Below, piece after piece: positions 32,080-42,924 of a stretch of DNA of 64,000 nucleotides. The DNA comes from Ascarosepion bandense (taxonomy: Eukaryota > Mollusca > Cephalopoda > Sepiida > Sepiidae), in NCBI GenBank assembly GCA_037127315.1, contig JBBBDQ010001617.1:124001-188000 (forward strand), given 5' to 3'. The notes below the pieces were generated by a model. It was not told the DNA's origin and ran no database searches. It saw only the letters and a program-made list of their open reading frames with translations. Both the position numbers and the translations under genes were made by a program. How positions within the stretch are numbered: position 1 is the first letter of the stretch; each line of letters starts with the position of its first letter.

Positions 32080-33895
32080 CAGAAGGCGTCTCAACATGTT
32101 GCGTGCATCACATTGCCGGATAATCTGACTGACTACAAAAGCGGGCATATCTGAGGCTTTTCGGGATCATTTTCAGGATCTGTTCACCAGGGTGCCCGGT
32201 CTGAGTACTGCACAGTTCGACGCCTGTTTGGCAGATTTTCTCAGCCTCTCCGCAGCTGAAGCCGCTAAGTGCAAGGGTCTCATAAAGGGTTGGGAATCTT
32301 GATAGGGTTGAAGCTAGATTGCCGGGACAAAACTTCGGGATCATATAGTCTTCTTTACGAACTGTACTTGAAGTAGTCGCACGTTCTTGTTCGTTTGCTG
32401 GAACTTATTTACTACAACTACATGAATCCGAGGTCTACACCTTAATGCTTCGCCAGGGACGTGATCAACTTTCTACACGACGATAAAAATGGTGGGGTGG
32501 ATTTGGTAATTTTCGGCCTTTGACAATGTTAAACAGTTGGAAGTTCTAGCTAAGATCTTAGCCAATCGTTTGCAGGCTGCCCTATCTAGTCTAATTGGCT
32601 CTGAACAGATATGCTGTGAAGGACAGGGCTATTCAGGACAACTTTTATTTGGTACGTTTGATCTTCGAACAAGTCGATAGTTAAGCCACACTAATCAATT
32701 TAGATCAGTCCAAGGAATTTTATAGGATTTCTCATCGATTTCTGGAGTTTGTCCTTTCCACCCCCAATTTCAGACCTTACTTTCGCACCTGGATCCGACT
32801 TCTGTATGCGTCCCCAGGTCCGCTGATGGATGTGAATGGATTCGATCATGAACTCTAGCATTATTTTGCTTTATTCATTAAGACTGCTCGCTGTCGTCTT
32901 TGCTATACGTTCTTGTGTTAGAAACTATCCTTCACATGTTAAAGATGAACTCGGTCCTACGCAGAATTTCTTATCTGGTGCTACTACCTCGGCCAGATAC
33001 TCTGCTCTTGCTAGCAACATTTTGGCTCTTGCGTTGAGTGGAACCGGGACTGACAAAGTCGCTAAAGAGATCTGAGTGAACCAGACGGTGACAGGGACCA
33101 AGATCAACCGCCATGAATCTGTTAGTGTGTGTTTGGGTGCGTTGAAGAGAGTTCCTCTTCCCGGGCTTTTCCTCTGGGCGGAAACGCCTGTAAAGATATT
33201 CAGCATCTGGTTAGGTCTCGATCTCCTCTTGGAAATGAATTAGTCAGAAGTTTGGGAAAGGTTTCAATTCGTTTGTGGTCTCGGAGGAATCTCTTCTTAA
33301 AGAAGAAGGTGAAAGTATGCGTCTCGCACATCTACCCGATTCTCTTTTATCAACTCTCCGTGCTTCCACTCGAGTATATAATACTAATAGATTTAGAGAC
33401 ATGTTGTTCTTCTTGTGGGGAAGCAAGTCTCACAATATAGATCGGGAGACCTCTTACCTCTACCCTTCTAAAGGTACATGAGTACTTTATGCGATGAGAT
33501 TCGTCAATCTGCACTTTGCATCGTGTTCCTAGATTGAACGTGTCAGCAATCGCGTGGTGAAGACGAATTCTGAAAAGACGCCCGTAAGAAATTCCCATCC
33601 ATGAAGAGTGAGCACTCGTGCGAAGAGAAGAACCCCCTTTTATCCCCAGGCGAATGCTCCTTCTATTGTCAATATTGGATAGCCATCAAGCAACTCTTAC
33701 GAGTAACTGATGTACTCTCCCATATCCAGTCGTTTTCCTGTAAGAGATTATATCACGCGTTAATTAGAGGGTCCGTTCATAATTATCTGGAAGTCAGTTT
33801 CGTTCTTACGAAGCTGAAGGCTCGCTCTATATGGCCTTGGGTGTTTGGACTGAAATGTGTTACTAATGATGAGGTAGTAATCACCTGACTGGTTA
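32080..33895 (+). pseudogene. Tx1/L1-like LINE ORF2 remnant
   Basis: Pieces in order, all in broken frames: FTRVPGLSTAQFDACLADF with LSLSAAEAAKCKG (about 32180-32280); LAKILANRLQAALSSLIGSE (about 32545-32605); INLDQSKEFYRISHRFLEFV, then FRTWIRLLYASPG and DVNG (32695-32838), which is palm A and following; PGLFLWAETPVKIFSIWLGL (about 33160-33220); KVKVCVSHIYPILFYQLSVL (33305-33365); and SCKRLYHALIRGSVHNYLEV (33736-33795). This order fits the ORF2 of Tx1-group L1-like elements. No frame exceeds about 100 codons, so it is long dead. Confidence 0.75.
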
Positions 33896-33914
33896 TACGA
33901 AAGTCCCTATAATT

Positions 33915-34680
33915 TGGTAAAAAATACTTTATTCAAATGGTTTGGAAAAGTCTCCAAACTACGTTCTCTGTGGTTAGACGGCGGAAACCCTGGTAACTTC
34001 TTTTTACAACCTCTTCAGACTTCCAGCAATTTACTTTACAGCCGGTCGCGATGACTGGCATTTTCTGGTCTTCTGCATTCAAACAGTTGGGGATGGAGAT
34101 GAAGTCTTTGCAACCTAACATTAATTCAAAGCTCCAGCTCCATTCAGGTCGTTGGAGGAACCACTGAGTATCTGTCCAATTTGAGCAACATAAAAAGCCA
34201 AGTGATCCCCTAAGACCTGTTCAGGAAACTCGAATACCGAAACTGGGAAGGGGTCCTTTGCTTGCCATCATATTAGGTTCTTAACAGGAGAGGTTTCGTT
34301 ATATGATCCAAACTCGATGATTCCGCACAGTCGGCAGTCGAGGGGAACAGTATGTTTCATATGAAGTAACCCTTGCTTTTCATGACAGTTTGGGGTCTGA
34401 TCCCCAAGGTCGTCAAAGATTTGATAAACCCATTATTGGGGGGAAGCAACAGATTTAGCTTGTCGACCACTAAGATGGACACAATTCTTTTTTCAGCCTT
34501 CTGTAACTCCTCGAGATCTACCAAGGACACATCTTTAATAAAATGTGCTAGCTCTTGGCTTTTTCGAGGAACTCCGTTATGTTGATGGTACTCTTCGGTG
34601 GGGACTTCTAGCATGAGGGAGAATCCACAGCCGCTACATTGTCTTTGTTGTTGCTGGTCTCAGCTGCAAACCTATTTTCG
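33915..34680 (-). pseudogene. Tx1-like ORF1 (gag-like) remnant
   Basis: On the minus strand, 34614-34357 encodes MLEVPTEEYHQHNGVPRKSQ and later KRIVSILVVDKLNLLLPPNN. Bases 34121-33933 encode CKDFISIPNCLNAEDQKMPV then IATGCKVNCWKSEEVV. The latter resembles the region leading into the zinc knuckle (CWKCG.GH-type) of Tx1 ORF1 proteins, but only the first cysteines remain. It lies in opposite orientation to the ORF2 remnant just before it, so an inversion or a second insertion is needed. Confidence 0.5.
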
Positions 34681-35070
34681 TTTCTTGATTTTGGTCCTTT
34701 GTAGAATCCATACTTTTTAAAAAGTTTAATCTTCATTATATTTTTGGTAATGGCTACACTCTCAACAGCCACTATTGATTGAGGTTTAGTCTTTTTATCG
34801 GGGAGTCTCTTTCTTCTTCGACCCGAACAGGTATTTTTTTAATCGACAGACGTTTGTCGGACATTTTTTTATTACTTTTTAAAAATTACTTCTTTTTTTT
34901 AACCGGGAAATAGAATTATCTTTAAAAGAAAAAAAAATGAAAATACAAAAATAAAATAATGTTAAACAAATACACAAAACAAATTTAACAAATAAATAAA
35001 ACAAATTTAACAAATAAACGAAAAATAAAACAAAAAGACAGACAAAAGTTGGTTTAACTAAAACGATTTG
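34681..35070. other. A/T-rich intergenic
   Basis: Contains a short tandem AACAAATTTAACAAATAAA-type repeat at 34966-35015. No gene is seen. Confidence 0.6.
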
Positions 35071-35373
35071 AAGTAAGAGCCATACGTGATACACGCTTGG
35101 GCGATCATGTCCCGAAAGGAACATGACTGATTGAGCAGCATTTTTTCCTCAATAGATAGCTAATACTTTCTGCGGTAGACTTGATGCCAACTAAGGCTAT
35201 AGAACCCAATGTGTCCTGTTATTTAACCTATAGCTGGAAAGAAGAGACGGATTAATACCTTTTCCAAGCGTATTTGCACGTAGGGGAATGTAACGAATTC
35301 AACTGGAATTTGAACTTGGCTCTCCAATTTCTCGTTTCTAGCCGATATCCACTGCACTACAACGCACATCTGC
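35071..35373 (-). mobile_element. ACTG-tailed SINE
   Basis: Minus-strand copy with the full tRNA-like head (ending near 35373) and body. Its (ACTG)n tail is eroded to AAGTAAGAGC. Confidence 0.9.
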
Positions 35374-35929
35374 AAACTAATTTGCCGTTTTAATTAAAAA
35401 ATAAACGTTTTTACGCTTTTTTTATTGAATTTTGTTGTCTAAAAACGTATTATTTCATCAAACGTTTATTCGTCTGTCCTTTTTGTTTTTGTAAAACAAT
35501 GAAAAATGTTTTTTGTTTTTGTAAAACAATGAAAAAATGCTTTTAAAAAACAGACACTTGTAGAATAATAATGTTTTACCAAATAAAATGGCAGACATAG
35601 CACGAAAACAAATTTAAAAAAAGACTATTAAACAATAAAGAAATGTAAAAGAAAAACACACTAGAAAAAATTAAGCTTGGCTTGAGTAAAAATTATAATT
35701 TAGACATAAAAAACACTTAACGAAGCAACACGTAAAAAAATTAAAACCAAAACAGTAACGAGAAAGAAAAGTTATGCGATAAAAATTTAGTTTACTGGTT
35801 GAGGTTGAGATATAAAACAAAGCTGGAAATTAAATGCAATTTGCAGAAAATAAATTAAATCAATAGTCCAGTGAAGCTAGATGTTACACTAGCAACAAAA
35901 AATGAAATATTGGTTTAGAGTCGGGTGAG
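35374..35929. other. A/T-rich intergenic
   Basis: A 33-bp duplication (TTTTTGTTTTTGTAAAACAATG) near 35478-35535. No gene is seen. Confidence 0.6.
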
Positions 35930-36234
35930 GATGTGCGTGGTGGTCCAGTGGATATCGGCTCGGAACAAGAAATCAGAGAGCCGAGTTCGAATTCCAGTTG
36001 AATTTATTGCATTCACTTACGCGTAAATACCCTTTGGAAAGGTATTAATCCGTCTATTCCTTCCAGTTATGGGTTAAATAACAGGACAGATTGGGTTCTA
36101 TAGCCTTGGCTACAACCAGTCTACCGCAGAAAGCAATGGCAACCTACTGCGGGATAATCTTCTACCCAGTCAGTCATGTCTCTTTCGAGACATGATCGCC
36201 CAAGAGTGTTTCACGTATGGCACTTAACTGACTA
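35930..36234 (+). mobile_element. ACTG-tailed SINE
   Basis: Full-length plus-strand copy. B-box GAGTTCGAATTCC is intact, and the 3' hairpin CATGTCTCTTTCGAGACATG is perfect. Confidence 0.95.
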
Positions 36235-36464
36235 AATGAGGGCGAAAAAGACTAAAAAAAAAAGAAAATTCGGAAAATTTTCACAGACAAAAACATTAAG
36301 AAAAATGTAAGAAAAATTAAAGTTTGCAAATGTATGTTCCACTCGTTAAAGAGAGAGGAAATTTTATCTGGTTTGTGATTTGAGCTGCTCTATAAAAACG
36401 AATTTAAAAAAAGTACTATAGCAGAAAGTTCATCAGAACAATTAGCATAAAAGTATTATTTCTG

Positions 36465-37445
36465 TTAATCATCTCACCCCAAGCAACGCATTCTACTGCC
36501 ACTGTTGCGCAGGGGGTTACATAGGGGAAACTGATGAGAAAGAGGGGTTAGTTATAGGAAATGTCAGGAGGAGGGTAATATACGGATGAGGATACCGAGG
36601 ATGTGGGTGGAGTAGATGGAAAAAGAGCTTATGAGAATGGATGCGAGTTAGTATGATAGGAGATATCTATTGATCTTACATTTAATTCCTGGAGATTGTA
36701 GCTGTCGGGGAAGCAAGTAAATGGAAGGGAATTCCACAGGCGAGAAGTGCGAGAAGTGCGTGAAAAGAAGCTATTAGAGTAGAAATTGCGGTTTCACTGT
36801 AAAAGGGTAGGACCTAGTTGTTAATCTAGTAGATCGTGTAAATTCATACCTAGGGGGCACCAGTGATCTAAGTTCACTAGAGCAGAAGCTGTGAAAGTAT
36901 TTATAGAAGAGACACAGGGAAGCCACGTCACGCCGGTGAGAGAGCAACTGCAGCCGAGCTGACAAGTCGGTATCGATCAAATTTCAGATTCTCTGTTGGA
37001 TTTTGTCAAGAACCCCGAGGTGAATAGCAGGGGCACCCGACCAGATGTGGTAGCAGTATTCTATACACGGGCGGATGGTAGATTTATAGATGTGCAGGAT
37101 GGACTCAGGCAGGAAAATCTTCCTGGGCCTTCACAGTGAACCGACCTTCTTGGCAGCGGATTTAGCAATGGATTCGATATAGTCATTTCACTTGAGGTCC
37201 GCTGAGAGTGTGAGGCCAAGGAGGCGTAGTGTTTTACTCTCAGGAAGGCTAACCTGTTCCATGCTAACTGGGTTAGAAGCGATTGTCTATGATGGTTAAT
37301 AGATAGCAGCTTCGTTTGGGAAGTATTAAAATTTAGGAGCCATTTCTTTCCTTAGTCCACCACGGATTGGAGGTCCTTCTCAAGCTCGGCAGCAAGGTTC
37401 CCTTTGTCAACCTCAGCAGATTTTTGCTCGAGGATCTTATTTATA
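36465..37445 (-). mobile_element. JK LINE fragment
   Basis: Minus strand. The 3' end is at 36470-36520 (TCTCACCCCAAGCAACGC). Then come the C-terminal block (36980-36774: TDLSARLQLLSHRRDVASLC, YKYFHSFCSSELRSLVPP), the CCHIW-type block around 37015-37080, and part of the RT thumb up to about 37440. It is colinear with the copy at 1035-2905 but lacks the minisatellite, so it shows the unexpanded state of that 3' region. Confidence 0.85.
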
Positions 37446-38080
37446 AAAAAAAAAGGCACGGGGAATCTACATTTCAGCGATGAAAAAGTGAATTAAGCTG
37501 AAATCCCAGATCAAAGTCAATAACATTACAGATTCAAAGCGAATGGTAAACTTACAGGTATGTAACTCCAGCAGCTTCCTTTCTCGCACTTCCCGCCTGT
37601 GGAACTCCCTTCCGTATACATGCTTCCCTGACGGCTACAATCTCTAAGAATTTAAATGCAACGTCAATTCTCATCTCTTATCCATTTGATTCCAGTCCTT
37701 CCCTCCTTTTTCCCCATCACGTCGGGTATCTTGTTCTTTTCCTTTCTACCTCTGCCCTCGCAACTGGTATTCCCATCCTTCTCTTCCCCTTTCTTCGACA
37801 CCCCCTGTAACAGGTTCGTCTTTATCTTCGTTTTCCTTCTGCTTCAACTTTCACTCTTCTCTTAGCCCCCTGCGCACCAGTGGCAGTACCGTCTTGTATC
37901 GGATGAAACGATTAAAAAATAACAAAGATTCTGGAGCGAAACATTGCAGATCCCTCCTTGGATTTTATCAAAAATCTCTAAATATATAACAGGAGCATCA
38001 AACCATATTTAGTATCGAAAACGAATGGCAAACTTACGTAAGACAGATCCTGGAGGAAACATTGTCTAGCGCAACACAGT
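37446..38080. mobile_element. Cluster of JK LINE scraps, both strands
   Basis: Bases 37446-37560 and 37922-38075 are minus-strand C-terminal scraps that resemble each other (AAACTTAC, ATCCCTCC/GATTC, TTTTATCAAAAATCTCTAAA). Between them, 37568-37920 is a plus-strand JK 3' end (CTCGCACTTCCCGCCTGTGG, ending GATGAAACGATTAAAAAAT). This fits one decayed LINE interrupted by a second, opposite 3' end. Confidence 0.7.
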
Positions 38081-38422
38081 GTCAAAACTGAAAGGAGAAG
38101 AAATGGATACTTACCTTTTCCAATGGCAGTAGTAAACACAACTGCACGCAACAGACGAGACCAGAATTTGAACTCAATTTTATTTATTGGGTGTAAGTAG
38201 CGCTACTGTCGACCTGCTTCGGATTATGTCTTGCAAATTTTATACAGGCAGTGTATGTAGGATATTTTCAACGATAATTGAACGTTTAGTGAATTCGATC
38301 CTCACCGAGTGCTCTGTTATCATTTTCCGAACGGCTGAAAGTAGACAAATCTACTTTTTTAAGTATGGACAAGCTTTTGTCACATGCCAGATATTCTTAT
38401 CTCGATATTAATAAATCTTCGT

Positions 38423-38670
38423 ACGACACTCTTGTGGCCTGTTAGGGCCAGGAAGAAAGACACAGAAACAAGACGGTAAGTTGAGCCAGTGTATTGGAAT
38501 AACAGAACATATTTACAAAATAATAGTGTTATTAGTCAGCAGATGGAAGGGTCCGTCCGAACTGTCAAGTTACACTGCGTCTAGACTGCCTCATGACTGC
38601 CTCATGACTGCCTCACGACTGCCTCATCGGAAGTCCCAGATGAAAATAAAAATAACGGCAAACTGGAAAG

Positions 38671-38730
<60 letters not shown>

Positions 38731-38832
38731 GTAAAAGGCAAAATATTGAAATGTCTTCTTGTTGTGGCCTGTTAGGGCCATGATGAAAGACACAAAATGA
38801 AGAAGGTAAGTTGAACCAGTGTACTGGAATAA
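38423..38832. repeat. 75-bp direct repeats, 335 bp apart
   Basis: GTGGCCTGTTAGGGCCA and the following AGAAAGACACA, GGTAAGTTGA and CCAGTGT occur at 38431-38497 and 38764-38832. The interval holds a 12-bp tandem repeat (GCCTCATGACTG, 38586-38628) and (GT)n at 38671-38727. The copies could be short LTRs or a duplication. Confidence 0.85.
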
Positions 38833-38839
38833 AAGTAAG

Positions 38840-39375
38840 TTTCTTCAATAAACAATTATCGATTTCAGTTCAGCATATACATTTGCACGTAATTAAGGAA
38901 GTTTAGGAAAGATTTGACGGGGTAAAGGCCTTCGGGGAACAAAACAAAAATTTACCAATCAAAGAATAAAAAAGTGAAAAGAAAATAGAATCATTAAACA
39001 GAAAAATGGTAAAATAATAAATTATAAATGGAAGGTGAAATGAAAAAACACGAAAGAAACGAAGGAAAAAGTATGAATGAATTAAAGAAGGAAAAAAAAA
39101 AGAAAAGTAAAAAGAATAAATCGGTATAAATGAAAGCAAGTGAAGAAGACAAAATGTTTTAAGGTTTAGGATAAAGAGTTAAACCACCACTGACCCCGAA
39201 GGAATAACATTTTGACCTTTAGTTGCTTCTCCGTAAGAGGCAAGTCGGAGGCGATGTCTTCCCGTCCATGCACAGTCTGAAGTCATTAAGTCCAATAGAA
39301 GTTGTTTTTCTAGACGAGCGTCAGTTAACATTCAGTATAACTAATTACATACACACACGCGCATGGACACACACA
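38840..39375. other. Intergenic, no gene seen
   Basis: A-rich with short frames only. Confidence 0.55.
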
Positions 39376-39386
39376 CACATGCATAT

Positions 39387-39442
<56 letters not shown>

Positions 39443-39443
39443 G
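39350..39443. repeat. (AC)n microsatellite
   Basis: AC units with ATGC breaks. It adjoins the 3' end of the SINE that carries the ribozyme. Confidence 0.95.
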
Positions 39444-39454
39444 TACATATATAT

Positions 39455-39760
39455 GATAATTATGCATTTCGGCAGCAATCACTCTTTTATACAGGTTCCG
39501 TTAAAGATGATTGCCTAGATACTGCAATTAAGCATTTTATTCTATTTTTCTTGTGTTTGTACAAGTACTTCCTTTTCTGAACACAAAGTGCATATTCGAG
39601 CGCTTCCGCTTTATATATATGGTCATCCGCAGACAGATCTGTTTCGCTGTATCACAGCTCATCAGTACGGTTAGACTCCGATTGCTTTTTTTTACCCAGG
39701 ATTGAAACCCGACCGAATTGGCATCAGTCGGCGATTCTACCTCTTGGCTATGGGCGTTCG
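39455..39760 (-). mobile_element. tRNA-headed SINE carrying a hammerhead ribozyme
   Basis: On the minus strand a tRNA-like head runs from about 39757 to 39692: A-box-like TAGCCAAGAGGTAGAATCGC, then B-box-like GGGTTTCAATCCTGGG and a run of A. The hammerhead core lies about 25 bases further on, at 39670-39627, and the tail ends near 39455 (AAAGAGTGATTGCTGCCG). The tail recurs at 4922-4950. A Pol III promoter followed by a self-cleaving RNA is known from schistosome Sm-alpha repeats and invertebrate retrozymes. Whether this is such an element is inference. Ends and target duplication are not resolved. Confidence 0.65.
39627..39670 (-). ncRNA. Hammerhead ribozyme (type I order, short stem III)
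   Basis: Minus strand, 5' to 3': CCGTA (stem I), CTGATGA (core), GCTG TGATA CAGC (stem II and loop), GAA (core), ACA GATC TGT (3-bp stem III with tetraloop), C (cleavage base; the triplet is GTC), then TGCGG (stem I, pairing with CCGTA using one G.U). All invariant core bases CUGANGA and GAA, the A-U pair next to the cleavage site and all three helices are present. Beyond stem I an internal loop and GTC/GAC could extend the helix and provide the loop-loop contact. It should self-cleave after C17. Confidence 0.88.
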
Positions 39761-39849
39761 GTAAAAGAAGGCAGACTTTTTAGCGTATACATTATCATTA
39801 TACACGCCCAATAGCCAGAGTGCTCTAATTCATTATGGAATGAGCGATG

Positions 39850-39904
39850 TGCACACACACACACACACACACACACGCACGCACACACATATATATATAT
39901 ATAT
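39850..39904. repeat. (AC)n(TA)n microsatellite
   Basis: AC run followed by TA run. Confidence 0.95.
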
Positions 39905-40160
39905 AAACATTATTTTTAATCGATACTCGTATTTGAGTAGATATTCTGTTTTTCATCAAGCAGTATATTTATTTCTACCGGCCTGATTATTTACTATAAA
40001 TTTTGTACGAAAATGTGCGTCATATTTGAAGCAAGAAGAAAATTTACAGTAATTTTTAGCAACACACTTTTGTGGTTATTTTTTGTTACCACAACTCACA
40101 CCTCTGAAGATGATCTTGGAAAAAAATTGAAAGTACGTGAAAACGGGAAATGAATACTTA
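39905..40160 (-). repeat. Interspersed repeat, shared with 0.9 and 2.9 kb
   Basis: The minus-strand ATATCTACTCAAATACGAGT with ATCG and AAAATAATGTT matches 2906-2942. GTAAATAATCAG and GTAGAAATAAATATA match 960-1005. So one dispersed family has three partial copies. Bases 40095-40140 (CTGAAGATGATCTTGG then GAAAGTACGTG) vaguely follow the hammerhead order but do not fold properly. Confidence 0.65.
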
Positions 40161-40287
40161 AATCATCTGACAAAGTTACAGCTCATTTCTTGCATCTTTC
40201 AATTATAATAGTCGAAATATTATCCGTGGGTATGAACGAATTTTATTAACAATGAGCAGACACAATGTTTGCAATTTATTTAATCTG

Positions 40288-40356
<69 letters not shown>

Positions 40357-41046
40357 TTTTGTTTCTGTTGTAGAGTAGCTAGCACTCATTTAGCACTCTA
40401 AGCGATGGACTGACTCATAGTCTGAAAGAGTCTACGAGTAAAGTGTCGTTTTTAATAAGTTGCGACAAGCAAATTAATATTAGGACTGATTTACTACGTT
40501 GGCTATTCATCATTTACACCCTCCTCACGTTTACTCGTAAGTTGTTTTGTTCTATTTTTTAATTGTTTATAATTTATTGTTCTGTATTTTTGTATCTATC
40601 CGTTAGCACCGGATACTGTGCTAAATAAATATATTAATCACTCATTCTTCTCTGTGTATCATTCACCTCGACAATACAACCATTTCATTCAACCAACAGA
40701 GTTTTTTTTTAATTTACAATTTGGACTCATCCTTTTGCTAACAACCATATATTCCGTCGTCTTGCAGTTGATATCTAGTCCTCAGATAGCTCCTTCCTTA
40801 GAAGTGTTACTTCCTGGAATAAAATCACGGAAGAATGCTTTCCTAACAACGACAATTTCGGCCTCTCCAGGTCAAGGGTCAACTGATATTTATATTACTC
40901 ATCCTCATAATACTCTCTTACTTCCCCATTCAGCTTCTTCCACTCTTAGATATTATCTCAGTAGCCCTCTACTTAAGTGGCCCTTGGGCCTTGTATTGTA
41001 TAAGTGAGAGTAAGATAAAAGACAGATATATTTGAACAGACTGCGG
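40161..41046. other. Intergenic with (TA)n(TG)n
   Basis: Microsatellite at 40289-40352. A 129-codon plus frame at 40618-41007 has no recognisable domain, signal peptide or neighbour, and I do not call it. Confidence 0.5.
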
Positions 41047-41068
41047 TAGATAGATAAGGAACAGAATG

Positions 41069-41133
<65 letters not shown>

Positions 41134-41172
41134 TGAAGAGACTGAGATAGATAGATAGATATGAAGAGACTG

Positions 41173-41225
<53 letters not shown>

Positions 41226-41264
41226 TGAAGAGACTGAGATAGATAGATAGATATGAAGAGAGAG

Positions 41265-41325
<61 letters not shown>

Positions 41326-41364
41326 TGAAGAGACTGAGATAGATAGATAGGTATGAAGAGACTG

Positions 41365-41409
<45 letters not shown>

Positions 41410-41452
41410 TGAAGAGACTGAGATAGATAGATAGATAGATATGAAGAGACTG

Positions 41453-41501
<49 letters not shown>

Positions 41502-41540
41502 TGAAGAGACTGAGATAGATAGATAGGTATGAAGAGACTG

Positions 41541-41609
<69 letters not shown>
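41047..41609. repeat. (GATA)n array punctuated by TATGAAGAGACTGA
   Basis: GATA runs are separated about ten times by TATGAAGAGACTGA. Short and long GATA blocks tend to alternate, giving a rough higher-order unit of about 110 bp. The left edge carries one AAGGAACAGAATGA, the spacer of the array at 19.7-20.5 kb. Confidence 0.98.
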
Positions 41610-41610
<1 letters not shown>

Positions 41611-42046
41611 AATATTTCGAAATTCAACAGCTAAGAGAAAATTAAACATGTCAATAATATGAACCAAAAGCAAATTCTACAAGGAAGCACATTCGTATAA
41701 TAAACAAAAAGTGGAAAACGACGCTGTTTATGTTATAGGAATCCGTGTCATGTTAGACAAAGTTTAGTTTGCTCCGACAAGGATTTGGAAGTAGAAGAGG
41801 TGATAGCAAGTGTGCAGTGTCGAGAAGAAAGAGACCGGAAGTAAAGAGGTTGGCTGAACGACTTACGACTGGAGGAAGTAAGATTATGGCGTTGGAAGAT
41901 GGACGAGATTCGCTGTTTTAAAATGGCGGCGACAGGACTTGATGCAAAATAAACAGCATTTTCTGAACGAGTGCGTAAATAAACAAATACGCAATCGAGA
42001 AAGAAGATTTTCGTCTCTAGCGATTGTACTTTTTCTCCCAAAACTA

Positions 42047-42082
<36 letters not shown>

Positions 42083-42287
42083 GATGTTTCGTCTATCTTT
42101 GACTCTTTCTCATAGAATTTCTTTATCATTCTTTCTCTTTTTTCATATTTTCCTCTCACTACTCTGACTAAGTTTCTCTTTCGCCTTTTTTCATTTATTC
42201 TCCTGATCTATTGAAAGATGATGAAAACGTTTCAACCATTTTTGACAAGATATTTGATTCCTATAAATTCATAGCATCATGTTATAG
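41610..42287. other. Intergenic, CT/TA microsatellite
   Basis: (CT)n(TA)n at 42046-42082. A 97-codon minus frame at 41748-42041 is not recognised. Confidence 0.5.
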
Positions 42288-42735
42288 TGTAACATCCTAC
42301 CATCCCCGAGAATAGAATGCTCTACTTTATAAAAGACAGTAACGAGCGGTACGACGATGGAAAAGGTCTTAGGCATTCGCCTGACTTTTCTATGACACTG
42401 TCAGCTCTCTGCTTCCGAGCAGAGAGTACAAACCCAGTCGTGGTTCCGCCGAAGGGTAGAACCACGACTGGGGAAAAATAGACAGACATTTTTTGGCCCG
42501 GCTATATGGCCGGGAATACCCACTATAAAATGACCATGTGCCACATCTGGCCTTGCGTGGGAAGGCTAGTAAATACAGAAAAGGTCTTAGCGAAGGCATT
42601 CACTATTCGATAGTCGATTCCGCTCCAACCCGTGGCTTGCCTATATGTGTATTATTGTTTAATTGTACCTTAGTACAATAAATCTGTATTTCTTATTCCT
42701 AGTGTGCAGTTCCATTCTTCAACTGATCATTTCAT
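42288..42735 (+). mobile_element. LTR-like, highly structured sequence (copy 2)
   Basis: Begins TGTAACATCC, holds a TATA-like TTTATAAAAG at 42329, and a polyadenylation signal in AATAAA at 42678, an order that fits a solo LTR. In between are three hairpins: CTCTCTGC/GCAGAGAG (42405-42426), CCCAGTCGTGGTT/AACCACGACTGGG (42433-42472) and CCCGGC/GCCGGG (42497-42514). The first two correspond to those at 4053-4117. I find no target duplication or second LTR, so the LTR call is tentative; the hairpins are certain. Confidence 0.45.
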
Positions 42736-42924
42736 ACTGTATTCCTTTCCCGTATATATCACATCATTATTCAGCAATCATTCTATTTTCCCTGTCTTCT
42801 TATAATCTGATGACACTTTTCAGATAAATTATATAATGTAACTGATTCTAGTTTTATTTCAAGTAATTCTTTAAATAAAGTTCAGAAAAATAACAAAAGA
42901 CAAAGACAAAGCTAACCTTCAACG

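Noticed and set aside
40618..41007. 129-codon frame as a gene
   Set aside because: No motif, no homologue I recognise, and it ends beside a GATA array. Length is within chance for this window.
41748..42041. 97-codon minus-strand frame as a gene
   Set aside because: No recognisable domain or codon pattern; no supporting signals.
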